A stretch of 64,000 bases of DNA from Syncephalis plumigaleata (Eukaryota > Zoopagomycota > Zoopagomycetes > Zoopagales > Piptocephalidaceae), in contig JAIXMF010000020.1 of the NCBI GenBank assembly GCA_025201365.1, positions 248,001 to 312,000 of the forward strand, given 5' to 3'. Below the pieces are notes generated by a model that did not search any database, was not told the origin of the DNA, and saw only the letters and a program-made list of their open reading frames with translations. The position numbers were made by a program, and so were the translations under genes. Positions 46,918 to 58,840 of this stretch are shown one piece after another; position 1 is the first letter of the stretch, and each line of letters begins with the position of its first letter.

Positions 46918-48318
46918 ATGTCGAACGAAACTCTTACCAGCACAGCTGAAGCTATGGCCGCGGCAGCCGCCATAGCCGCGTCCACCTCCTCCGGCAATAA
47001 TCCTACTATTGATTCCTGGGTAGTGCAAGAGATGCAGCGAGCACTATTCTCACCAACCGCGGCTACACCACTATTCGATTCGTTTACTTCGCCTATGATG
47101 GGCACGACAACAATGTGCGACTTTATGGACACGCCACTCTTCAATGATATGGATGATTTCCCTATGCAAGCAGATACGAGTAGCGAGTTTAGCAGCCTAT
47201 TCCCTACATCCAACAATAACAATACTGGTGGTGGCAGTAACGGCAACAATCATTCTACATCGGGTGCATCCTCAATAGCAGTAACAGCATCCATGTTGGG
47301 ACAAGCAGCTACAGCGGCCATTGTAGCAGCAGCAGCTAATAATCAACAACGTAATCATGGCAATAACAGTGCCAATACTACACCATTAATGGCGGTCAAC
47401 GATATGTTTCCTGAAATATCAAACAATAATGAAGATTATACACCCAATGCTACTCCATTAATGGCGGTAAACGACATGTTCCCTGAAGTAACAGGCAGTA
47501 ATGGTAATAGCACACACAATACTACAACAGGAATGTCGCGTAATAGTATAGATACAACAATGACTGTAGCATGGCCTAGTACTGGAAGTGATAGTATGTC
47601 ACCAGCACCATCATCATCCTCTTCAGCATCTATTGGTATACGTCATGATACTGGTATTAACAATGACATGTTACTAAACGCTAATGGTGCAGGTACTAAA
47701 GTGCGTGCACTAGCAGATGGTAGTTTTGCAGTAACCACAAAGCGTGGCACTATTAAGATTAGTTCAGCGCAAGCCAACGAGCTACTAAATGGATCGGTGA
47801 AGCGTAAACGACAACAATACGCCACACCTAACGCTATGCAACGTATCGTGCCACCATTGGGAGCAGGTGGTGTACATTTAGTAGCACCATCATCCGCACC
47901 GGCACCCGCACCTATCACACCCATCTCTCATTCTGTAAGAAGTCGCGACTCACCTGCCGTCACTAGTCCATCGGCGAGCAACACTAGTTTTGTGCCATTA
48001 ACGAATCAAGAGAATCGTAGCCGATCACCTCCCGAGGATTCCATGGATGCACTCGCCCTTAAACGACGAAAGAACACGGCGGCTGCTCAACGTTCACGCC
48101 TACGTAAAGTGTTGAAGATGGAGGCACTCGAACTTAAAGTGCGTGAACTGGAAACGGACAACGTTGATCTACGCACCAAATTGGCCGTATTAGACAACGA
48201 ACGTAAAGGTTGGAAGTCAAAGGAGGAGGAGATGCGCGAGCAAGTACGCACGCTAGAACGACGACTAGATGAAGCGCATCGTTCATTACGCGAAGAAATA
48301 AGCAAACGACGCGACTAA
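46918..48318 (+). CDS. Gcn4/CpcA-like bZIP transcription factor
   Basis: Single exon, 466 residues, start MSNETLTSTAEAM. The C-terminal bZIP (DALALKRRKNTAAAQRSRLR, then KVLKMEALELKVRELETDNV) matches the Gcn4/Cpc1 family, including the xALKRxxNTxAAxRSR core; the zipper is extended by a further coiled coil to the C-terminus. The N-terminal half is acidic and Asn-rich with hydrophobic modules: ATPLFDSF, DTPLFNDMDDFP, and a 12-residue unit TPLMAVNDMFPE present twice (DNA 47378-47415 and 47450-47488). These resemble activation-domain clusters. The expected role is control of amino-acid biosynthesis genes, by family only. Confidence 0.85.
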   Translation: MSNETLTSTAEAMAAAAAIAASTSSGNNPTIDSWVVQEMQRALFSPTAATPLFDSFTSPMMGTTTMCDFMDTPLFNDMDDFPMQADTSSEFSSLFPTSNNNNTGGGSNGNNHSTSGASSIAVTASMLGQAATAAIVAAAANNQQRNHGNNSANTTPLMAVNDMFPEISNNNEDYTPNATPLMAVNDMFPEVTGSNGNSTHNTTTGMSRNSIDTTMTVAWPSTGSDSMSPAPSSSSSASIGIRHDTGINNDMLLNANGAGTKVRALADGSFAVTTKRGTIKISSAQANELLNGSVKRKRQQYATPNAMQRIVPPLGAGGVHLVAPSSAPAPAPITPISHSVRSRDSPAVTSPSASNTSFVPLTNQENRSRSPPEDSMDALALKRRKNTAAAQRSRLRKVLKMEALELKVRELETDNVDLRTKLAVLDNERKGWKSKEEEMREQVRTLERRLDEAHRSLREEISKRRD

Positions 48319-48676
48319 ATATACAAATATACCAACTTACGCTTTTATCTATTGTTCACTATAGAGAACATATTCACCTTGATTTTTCTTTCTTTCCATT
48401 TCTTTCTTTCCATTTCTTTCTTTTGAATCCTATAGTTCATCATTTACGAGTAGGATAGAATGTATATGTCATCTCTATCTAGGATAAACCTTTATTTATC
48501 CTATAGGCACTTGCACCTATCTACACTGGTTATTCTAATTTAATGAATTTGTAAGCAATCGTCTTGTTTTTTCCATTCTTTTTTCTTTTCATTCTATTGT
48601 TTGATACTAAAAGCTATTCATTGCTTTTAATAAATGCGCACTACAATCAATTAACTGCATGTTACACTGTTTATTA
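48319..48676. other. 3' region between convergent genes
   Basis: Downstream of the bZIP stop and of the Ku80 stop. It holds repeated TTTCTTTCCA blocks (48387-48422) and a short inverted repeat TAGGATAA...TTATCCTA (about 48479-48504) that could serve 3'-end formation of both genes. Confidence 0.4.
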
Positions 48677-51578
48677 CTACTTTAATGTATCTAAAAACTA
48701 TAGATTGTATATAGATATTAGTATGCAATAGATTCACATAATAAGATAAATGTACTTACTTTTAATGCATAAGTACGAGGAATCCAGCTACTGGATGTTT
48801 CACGCGTTGTAATAAGCGATATTCGTTGTTGTTTAACATCACGCCAGAATGTAGCTGCTTCACTTCGATGATATCTCATAGTATTCGCGTAGACAATAGG
48901 ATACCACTCGTTGAATATCTCTGCTCGATTATTCTATACAGCAACACAATAGTCATTAATGATCTATACATCAGTGGTAGATGTCACGTAACCCTACTTT
49001 GATACAGGCCAATCTAAATGCTCTTAAATAGAGTACAGTATAGGGATGATAGTCATCATTGTGAGATTCCTCGATTAGACGTTCAATAATAACAGTGACA
49101 TCAGCATGTTCTAATGAATGATGATTAAATACTTATTAGTTATGATGACACGTTGAATGCACTTACTACGCGTTATATAGTCAATACCGTACATGCGAAT
49201 GACTATTTCGAATTCAGGTATTAGTCTGTACTGTGGAATATCCATTAGGCTAATGTAGAAGATGGGTCTACTCTCCTCATTAATACTGATACACTCGGCT
49301 AGTTTACTAATGATACTGCTGTTATTCGTAAATGATGATGTGGACATTTCAGTATTTGTTTCTGGTGTATCCACTTCAACTATAAAGCAATAAGTCATCA
49401 ATTCTTAATGAGTCAACATCATTCTAGCTTACTTTTACAAGTAGGGAATACATGATCAAATGTATCAATAAGTTCTGGCAATTGCTCTTGTATAAATTTA
49501 GGCTGTTCCAATTGCGCAAACAATGCAGTATTCATCGATGGTAAGGGTGATTGTGGATGAAGTGCCCGTTGTTGAATACAATGCTGAACATGTTGATAAC
49601 CGATGGGAACAAGGCCACCCGATGGATAATCCTCATGCTGTTCTCTACTCTCATTGTGTATTAGCATTAGATGAGTAAATGAGAAGAGTAATGAATGTCT
49701 ACTTACATGGTGCCATCAGCGTGTTTCACCGTAGATACAAGACTCAACTGCTCGACAAACTCATCCATGCATGCCATTTGTTGCGGTGTGGGTGTATGTC
49801 GACTAAGTGGTGTGGAACTACCAGCATTCGTTGTATCTAGTGATGGTAGCATGACCCGTTGTATATCCTCGGCAAATGGTAACTAGTACATACAATGTAT
49901 ATGTCAATGGGATAGATACTAATAATAATGAAGTATGTATCTTACCTGTATGTAATAGAATGAACTGGTATTTTCTTTGATGCATGGCCATAACAATCCT
50001 ATTTGTGGATCGGCATTATCATAACGTTTATGTCGTACTAGGGCGTAAGCATTCTTTTCTTGCATTGCATAAGCGAATGCTGATACGGCAGTAGTGGCTG
50101 CTTCAGGATGAGCTAATGGCATTACTTGATACACATTGGATACCGCATATTGAAAGTATCGCTAAATAAACAGATTGATATTAGTGATACTGATGATGAT
50201 GATGATGCTGGTAGTACATTACCGTAGATGCTGGTATGAATCCAATCACTTGTAGACATTTTCGTGCAGTTGTTGCATCTTGTTGTGTTGAAACATCCTC
50301 CACTGGAATGGATTCAGCACCAAATGTATAGCATTCCCGTAGTTTATCGAGTGGTACAGGCACTTTATGAGTTGTTGCTGCATCATGCTTGTTATTACTT
50401 TCATCATCGTAATAGAAATAAGCACGATCGAGTATCGCTTGACTATGTTCAATAGTGCCATCATTGGTCTCACGCGATAGACATCGTTCAGCTATGGGTC
50501 GTCGAATAATCGATGTTTTGACGTAGATTTGAATTGGAATCTCAAGTGCCGTATCTGGATGTGTACGCTCATCACCAATACTGAGTGTGCCACGATAAAC
50601 GACTGCAGATCGAATTGATTTGGGACGGAATTGCGAGAGGAGATGCCAAGCTTCCTCGGATGTGAATGTACAACCATGCACGTTGTTTACTAATTCACGT
50701 AGATGTAACTCGTTCAACTAAATTATATGCATAAGTCTATTATAGATGTGTAGGTATGATTGTATTCCTTGTTACCTTATGTTGCGTTACGTTCATTTGT
50801 AGTTTCTCTTCAAGTTCAGCTTGAGTCGCTTCAAATCCAAATCCACTATTATTGTAGCTATATTAGTGATTACTGTCATAGTAATGGAATGATACGTACA
50901 TTATATCAAGTCTAATATGCTCTTGTTTCATTCCATCTTCGATGAGTTCCATATGTTCGGAATTCATGGGAGATACAGCATCTGTAATCAGGTAGACTCG
51001 TTTATTATACCGTTGCTGACCACATCGATCGACTAGTATTTCACCCGCTAGCATCAATGCTTCTAAACCTATACATCATAGTATATTAGTAGGAGTAAAT
51101 GATGTATATATAATGCTCTTACAATCGCCCGAATGCTCTCCCTTATCCAATCGATCTTCATCTAAACTGTGTAGCATGACTAGATTGGCCATTGACAATT
51201 GCTTCAATACGCGTATGTATCTGTACTGACTATATGAATCGTAGTCATGGTTGTTCTCTTTAACGATATGGAAACGAGTAAGAAGTCGTGTCTATTGTAG
51301 GGCTACTAGTATTGATAGCATACTTACCGTTACAACCTAGTAATATAATGCCTACTAGGTCAGTTTTGCGTGCTTCAACTATCTATGATAGGCAGTATAA
51401 GTATGTTGTTTGCAATAGAATACGAATCTATACTAATTACCTTTGCCATAACTAGTTTTATCAGTAATTGACGCGCTATTTCCCAACGCGTTTGTTGACC
51501 ATCCGCGACATGACTCGTATTACGCCACATGGACGGGCCAACGTCGATAATAAACACGATAGCGTCTTTAGTTGCCAT
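48677..51578 (-). CDS. KU80: Ku80 DNA-end-binding protein
   Basis: Partner of Ku70 in non-homologous end joining and telomere maintenance. Thirteen exons: 51578-51441, 51382-51328, 51257-51123, 51068-50900, 50845-50776, 50717-50223, 50161-49946, 49882-49707, 49644-49433, 49379-49167, 49110-48998, 48933-48760, 48697-48677; all in frame, no breaks. N-terminal von Willebrand A domain (ATKDAIVFIIDVGPSMW, EARKTDLVGIILLG, RVYLITDAVSPMNS), beta-barrel core (AVVYRGTLSIGDE, KCLQVIGFIPASTVRYFQYA) and the C-terminal arm (QCIQQRALHP-like HCIQQRALHPQSPLP). A C-terminal helical region follows (EIFNEWYPIVYANTMRY). The last exon contributes only FLDTLK after an intron with branch TACTAAT. The exon 3 acceptor (AAAG) is the weakest junction. 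Confidence 0.92.
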
Positions 51579-51844
51579 TACGTAAAGAGCAAGAGAGAAA
51601 TGGCATTGACATAACGACTACTAGACTGTTAGGTAAATATGGAATATATACTATCAGTATCAAAGTGAAAACACAATTATAGTTATTAGGAAGAAACGTG
51701 CAAACTACAGGGTCAGCGCTGATACACGATGAATCATCATGATCATCATCATCATTGACGAGAGATAATAAAAGGCGTAACTCGATGGTGGTATGTAAAA
51801 CTCGTCAGTATCGCTTGTTCTATCTCGTTGATTATATTTCAGAA

Positions 51845-52821
51845 ATGACCTCACTACCAACTATGAGTTTGCCTAGTCTTGCCGCGTTACATGGCAAGCG
51901 TGTAGTATTGGCGTCAACCTCGCCACGTCGTCGCGAGATTCTTAGCTTACTGGCAAGTACTCAACAAACAAACAAGCAAAAAATGATATCATGCTATTTA
52001 TTGACTCTCTCCCTCTCATGATTTAGGGTATATCATTTGATGTGGAGCCTAGTCTATTCGAGGAGAACCTTGACAAATCATTATTCGCACATCCACGCGA
52101 TTATGTCATGGAGAATGCTCGTTGCAAGGCAGCCGAAGTATTCGAACGAAGTTATCGTCAATTAGTTAGGGATAGCAGCACCACTGCTACTGCTACATCA
52201 AAGGTAATAGTGAGCAGCGATCACTCTCATTGTTTACTAATGCAAGCATGCGTATTAGGAAACGATACCAAGATTAATCATTGGTGCCGATACAGTGGTC
52301 GTATTGGATAATCAAATATTGGAGAAACCACGATCGCGTGAACAAGCTGTCAATATGTTGCGTAGTTTACGTGGTCGAGAACACTACGTGTACACTGGTG
52401 TATCGTTTATACTGATCAAGGAAGCAGGCTACGATGTTCATACATTCTACGAGGAAACAACGGTAGTCATGACCGATTTCAGTGATGCCGATCTCGAAGC
52501 TTACGTGAATACCGGTGATCCCATGTAAGTTATCTCGAGTATAAGCCAGATTAGTCATTGTATTGACAAGTACTCGTGATGATTGTTGATACTCTAGGGA
52601 TAAAGCTGGTGCCTATGGTATACAGAGTCTTGCTTCGTGCTTCATTAAAGGAATTAATGGCGATTTCCGTAATGTTGTAAGTAATCATAGCTGCGCGTGT
52701 ATATATCAACGTAAAAATAGTTCGATGATTGCTAATACATACACTCGTTTAGGCCGGCCTACCCTTAAGCCGTATCTATACCGAGCTTATTACGTGGTTA
52801 TCATTACAGAATAGCCAGTAA
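51845..52821 (+). CDS. Maf-type nucleotide pyrophosphatase
   Basis: House-cleaning enzyme of the Maf/ASMTL family that hydrolyses dTTP/UTP or modified nucleotides. Exons 51845-51952, 52027-52203, 52259-52524, 52598-52676 and 52753-52821 splice in frame to about 230 residues. Motifs: [18 protein letters not shown] (SxxRR), [28 protein letters not shown], and [11 protein letters not shown]. Intron 1 is GC-AG (donor GCAAGT at 51953). A 5'UTR intron (GTATGT at 51790 to CAG at 51842) is possible. Confidence 0.9.
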
Positions 52822-52993
52822 TGTATTTATAAGAGGAATACATGTTAAAATGCAAATCAATCTACATATTTACATTGGTTTAATAAATAACAATAATAAA
52901 CAGACGACTAGTGTGACTGTATCGAATTCATTTATTCCTACTAATACTGATTACTCCTTCATCCTCTGCAGCACTGAACACGCGTGCTAATGC

Positions 52994-53867
<874 letters not shown>

Positions 53868-54101
53868 GGCGAACGAGTAAACGAGGGAAATAAATAACAG
53901 GAAAACTGCTATTGGAATAGGTGAAAGGAAAGCAAGGATAAAAAGAATTGTACAGGAGAGTGATGAACAATGTGAAATACATGTTGCAAACAAAAGATAG
54001 TTCCGCCCTTCTGTCTATTTGTATATTGGCAACATTCTACAATGGATGATAACGATATTTATTTAGTGAACAAACACACACGCACACACGCAAGCACACA
54101 T

Positions 54102-54872
54102 TTAGTTAGTTTCTAGAGGTGCTCTTCCCGTCTCTAGAATGGTTCGATTATCGATGACTTCCGCAATATGTACATCGGCCGATCCATCCGCGCTAGCCGT
54201 ATTGGCTGCATCGCGGATCATCGCTCGTGCCACCACCTCCACCGGTGCTTGTAGTCGAGCCTCGCCAAAGATGGTGGTCAGACACGGCATCACCCAGTTG
54301 ATCGCGAAACTCTCCATCGGTCTACTCGGGCCTTCTCGCGGCTTCTCTGGCACTAGGAAACCTGGCCGATAAATTGACAGACGAGGAAAGTCCAACTCCT
54401 TCAAGCCACGCTCGGTTTCTCCCTTCGTGCGCGGGTAGAGGAATAACGAGCTGGCATTGGCATTTGCCGATGATACATAAAGGAAGTGTCGACAGCCCGC
54501 TCGTTTAGCTTCTTGGGCCGCAGCCAACACGTAGTCACGATCGATACGACGGAATGCCTCGTCGGACCCTGCCTGTTTATGCGTGGTGCCCAAACTACAA
54601 AAGACTATGTCATAGCCCTCGAGTAGCTTGGACTGAGAGTGGTCGCCGCTTGACTCGGTCTCCTTAGTCTCCGCGAGTAGTCGCTCGTAGTCGAGAGTGA
54701 CCTGCTGAAGACGATCAGCATTGGGACCGTCATAAGGCACGGGACGACGACCAGCTGCGGTAACTCGAGCGAATGCCTTTGACTGTAGTAGTTCACGAAC
54801 TAACGCTGAACCCACAGCACCCGTGCCACCCAATACAAGTACATTCAGTTCTTTAGTGCCGCCAATAACCAT
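54102..54872 (-). CDS. FMP52/HTATIP2-like NAD(P)-binding reductase
   Basis: Atypical short-chain dehydrogenase of the FMP52/TIP30 family; Fmp52 is a mitochondrial outer-membrane protein in yeast. Single exon, 256 residues: Rossmann motif LVLGGTGAVGSALVRELLQ, IVFCSLGTTHKQAGSDEAFR, VSSANANASSLFLYPRTKGE with the YxxxK pair, and RLSIYRPGFLVPEKPREGPS. The frame is open upstream into a CTG (Leu) repeat, but the first ATG is at 54872. GC-rich relative to neighbours. Confidence 0.9.
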   Translation of the reverse strand: MVIGGTKELNVLVLGGTGAVGSALVRELLQSKAFARVTAAGRRPVPYDGPNADRLQQVTLDYERLLAETKETESSGDHSQSKLLEGYDIVFCSLGTTHKQAGSDEAFRRIDRDYVLAAAQEAKRAGCRHFLYVSSANANASSLFLYPRTKGETERGLKELDFPRLSIYRPGFLVPEKPREGPSRPMESFAINWVMPCLTTIFGEARLQAPVEVVARAMIRDAANTASADGSADVHIAEVIDNRTILETGRAPLETN

Positions 54873-54918
54873 AATTGCTAGTAGAGTAGGAATGAAAAAG
54901 AGGAACAAGAAGAATAAC

Positions 54919-54940
54919 AGCAGCAGCAGCAGCAGCAGCA
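54919..54940. repeat. CAG/CTG trinucleotide repeat
   Basis: About seven CAG units just upstream of the FMP52-like start codon, in its promoter or 5' leader. It reads as poly-Leu in the upstream open frame, but no ATG precedes it. Confidence 0.9.
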
Positions 54941-55175
54941 ACACTATCGAGGATATGAAAAGAAGATCGGCTCGGTAAAGAGTGTTTCATCCGTGTGGCA
55001 CGTGTTACTAGGCTGAATGAGCCATTTCTATATTGAAGTCATGACTAATATCATCGATATTCGCTCATTTGATTCAATATGTTTACCATTACCATGATAT
55101 ACATTCGAGTTAATAACGAATAAATTTATTACGAAAAGAAAATACTAATGTATGTAATTACAACGCATTATAAAC

Positions 55176-57112
55176 CTATACTTGCCGCATCCGTTTGTTA
55201 TCGGTTTCATCTATATAATGGTATTTGTTAGTTGAATGGCATTTACATGAAGTGATTATGCAAATGAACTTACCTGGAATATCGTTGGAATGTCGTTTTG
55301 ATCCTAGTAATGATGTATCATCACTATTATTTATGTCGTTGCTATTACTATCCTCTTCGGTAGTTTCAAGTAATTGTTCAGCTTCTGTTATATTTGCAGT
55401 TGCCACATTTTCTGTTGTATTATCTTCTAGGGAATATACATCTTGTTCATCAATCGTTGTAGCAGCAGTAGGAGTAACAGCTGGATTGTCATCTAATCCC
55501 ACTAATAAATCGTCGTCGTCGTCATCGTCACCATTGTCATTGTCGTGCTGACTGGGTTGTTCGAGTAATGTATTCGCATAAGCTTCATTATTATCATTAT
55601 TAGATTGAGTGGCTGTTTGAGTTGGACTTTGCGCACTGCTACTGTTGCCTGTAATGTTAGCCATTTCTTCCTCCCATGTATCTATAATAGATGAGGCAAC
55701 ATCATCGAACTTGGACTGGTCATTATTATTACTAGGATGACTATTATCTGTACTCGCTACAGCCGGTACACTCAATGAGGGTCCATCTATCAATAGTGTG
55801 TTAGTAAACAACTGTGATCGCAATACAAAACAGCTCCACTTACTTTCTACTAATTGTCGTAGACGAGTGAGTTGCTCTTGCGCATTGGGGCGATCCATCA
55901 ATAAAATACGAAGTGGTTCAAATGACTCGTCAATAGTGTCGACTTCATTCACCGTTAACCATAGCGCTTTGTACATTTGGTATATGTCACGTAGTGTGTA
56001 GTCGTGCATGTAACTCGATGACTATAAATAACCATCATTGATTAGTGATTATCCCATATGTATACATATATCATCGAGTAACTAATGCTTACCTCAATGA
56101 GTAGTAGCTCTAGATACGGGATTTCTAGTGTCACTTCTCTGTCCTCTAGCATGTAGGACTCTTTGAGTGTTTGTGTAAACTGTGATAAATCACAATAATA
56201 CAAGGCCAATTCGTCATTCTGGTTGAAAAACACTTCTTGTTCAGGCTTGGACGGATCAGCTCGAAACATGGAATACCAAGCACCTTGATGTTGTAGATGT
56301 ATACAGGGCACTTGATCTAGGATCTCTTTATCTACTTGATACTCGGCAGTCGTAGACATGTCCGCTGGCTGCTCTCCTTCTACTGCTTCCTTCTCCTCTA
56401 CTACTACTTCTTCCTCTTCTTCCTCCTCTTCTTCAACAGCAGCAGCAACTTCACTCATCAACTGGGACACATGTGGCAACGATGATGACAATACTTTATC
56501 GTCAGTTGACTCGACATCTACCATTTCCTTGGTAGTATCTATATCCAATAATAATTGCTGTTCACTATCATCTTGTAAATCTGTAATGGTCGCGTCAACT
56601 GTAGTGGCTACAGGTAGTGGCGATGCTGGATGACTAGATGATAACAATAGTGGACTAGTATCAAGTACACCTGCCACTTCAGCATCAATGTCATCATCAA
56701 CGTCATCATCAATCTCTGGCTGATGTGTATTAGACAATGTGATCACTTGTTCTTGTTGCTCTTCGTCTTCTTCATCATCCTCATTCATTTCAAGTAGATC
56801 ATCCTCATCAGCATCAGCATGATCATGATCATCATTGTCATTGTTTGTCTCATCCAAGGTTGGCAACTCCTCTGAATCATCAATAGACAACAACATGTCA
56901 TCTATTACTTCGTTGTGTGATAACGCTTTGCTGGCTACTACATCTTGATTCACTGCATCAGCGATATCACCTGTCAGTAACGCGTCTTTAACCGTAGACG
57001 TCTCCATCTTTGAGTGAGGCTCACAATGATGCAGGTTGACGGAATGTTGATCAAGATTAACTGAGATGTCTAGTTCAGTTGAAGAATCAAATGATGGCTG
57101 AATATCCACCAT
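55176..57112 (-). CDS. Large acidic protein of unknown function
   Basis: Four exons (57112-56093, 56021-55844, 55786-55274, 55210-55176) splice in frame to 581 residues. Residues 1-255 are very acidic with Asp/Glu runs. Residues 270-400 look folded and conserved: CIHLQHQGAWYSMF, FFNQNDELALYYCDLSQFTQ, EVTLEIPYLELLLIESSSY, MHDYTLRDIYQMYKALWLTV and FEPLRILLMDRPNAQEQLTR. An Asn/Asp/Thr-rich acidic tail follows, ending KRMRQV. I do not recognise the family; the folded block looks like a domain shared among fungal acidic proteins. No signal peptide or membrane segment, so a nuclear or cytosolic role is likely. Confidence 0.8.
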
Positions 57113-57731
57113 TGTAGTGCAAATTCAATATTACTTGCAAATACGTAATCACTCTAATAAACCTAATATTCGTCGAATACCCAACGCTTGCTCAAGTGAC
57201 CACTAGTCTGAAATGGATACTGCCACTGCTATCCTGTGTTTATTCGCTATGCTCTTTCTTACCTCAACTTACCAAGTAGTAGTAATCGTAGCAGCTCGAT
57301 AGAGAAGTGAAATCGTGGATGGTGTACTTACACTTACTGAACAACCTAGAGAGAGTAATCACTGATAAGAATGAAAGAGTTTAGCAATAGATTCAGTGCT
57401 TAATAGAGTGGAGTAAGTAACTAAAAAAACGAGCTAAAATAAAACGGTGGTAAAGTAAACGAAAAGAGTAAGAAGTGTGTGGTGAGCGAGTGTGTAAAGC
57501 ACAATGAATGAGTTTGACCATTCAGCAACATATCAAATAGTGTGTATGTGATAGTGAAACAAATGCATGCATTGATTAGCTAGTAGATGCAATAAGGGCA
57601 GCATTAGCACAATTGATAACAAGACACATTAATGAACTTGGCAGTAACATGTTCAATTGAACAGAGTAACACACATAGGCACAGCATGTAAGTAAAAAAG
57701 ATCGATAGGTCTATTACAACCTTTTATTGAT
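57113..57731. other. Intergenic region
   Basis: 5' flank of the acidic-protein gene and 3' flank of the SBP1-like gene, both on the - strand. No coding content or distinct repeat was seen. Confidence 0.5.
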
Positions 57732-58840
57732 TTACTCGGATTCTTTGGTTTCTGCTCCTTCATCGGCGGGACTACCATCTTCTTGGTCGTTGGATGGTCT
57801 TTCATCGCGTAGCGCAACCTTAATGCTGAGCTCGCGGTCTTCGGCGACCAAAGTGACACCGCTGTTGATGAGACGCTGCTGCTCTTCTTCCGTCTCGAAT
57901 TCGACAAAGCCAAAGCCCTTGCTGCGTACACCGCCGACACTACGTGCCTTTGGGTGGCGACGCACCACACTGGCCGACTTGACCTTATAGTCTTTGAAGA
58001 GAGCGGCTAGAGCCTCGTTGTCCATGGAGAATGGCAAGTTGGCCACGAACACCGTGGTCTTGGATGGCTCACCAAGCTGGCGTGGCTTGCGGGGAGGACG
58101 TGGCTTACGCTTGCGAAGGGCCGACCTATCGCCTGCACCACCTTCAGCATCATCCTTGGATGCGGCACCGTTGGTGTTGGCGTTGTTGTTGTTATTGTTG
58201 TTGTTGGCGGCACCACCAGTAGATGGGTTGCGACGAGGACGTGGCTTACGACGACCCTTACCACCATCCTTCTTCTGCTCGCGCAATGCAGCATTAGCTT
58301 CGGCATGCGTGATGATCTCACCATCCTCAGAGTCGGCATTGGAGTCTTTGCCGGGTTTGCCGGTTGGCTTGGTGCGTCGCTTGCGTGGCTTACGTGGCCG
58401 GGGCTCGCCCGATTGTGGTTTGGCGATTTCCACGTTGATTTCGCGGCCGTCCAGTTCCTTCTTGCTTAACTGGGCCACGGCAGCCTCGCACTGCTCGAGA
58501 TTCTCAAAGGCTACGAAACCATAGCCCAAAGAGCGTGCACCTCGAGTAATAACTTTAGCTTGAACCCTGTATGTGCACACATTGATATTAGTATTAGTAA
58601 TCATCATTTCCTTTCCAATCCTCCTATCCTATCCCAATAATGTTTGAGCTATACGCTCTATTTTACTCTCGTTACTTACACTGTACCAGCGGGTGAGAAG
58701 AAGTTACGAAGCTCATCCTCGGTGGTAGTGAAAGCAATATTGCCTACGAACACCTTGTTTGGGTATTCATCAACAATAGCTGGTGGAGAGGACACGGCTT
58801 CAGGGGAAGCGTCAGCCTTTGACTGCTGTTCAGCGGACAT
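57732..58840 (-). CDS. SBP1-like protein with two RRMs
   Basis: Exons 58840-58680 and 58566-57732, 331 residues. RRM1 (about 28-105: NKVFVGNIAFTTTEDELRNF, LGYGFVAFENLEQCEAAVAQ), a basic linker rich in RPRKPRKRR, KGRRKPRPRR and poly-Asn, then RRM2 (about 218-310: TTVFVANLPFSMDNEALAAL, SKGFGFVEFETEEEQQRL) with the end AEDRELSIKVALRDERP and an acidic tail. RRM-basic linker-RRM with this C-terminus resembles yeast Sbp1 (mRNA decapping and translation control), with RK in place of RGG. GC-rich codon use suggests strong expression. Confidence 0.82.

Noticed and set aside
54873-54944. Poly-Leu signal anchor on the FMP52-like protein
   Set aside because: It has no ATG; it is read from a CAG/CTG repeat upstream of the true start at 54872.
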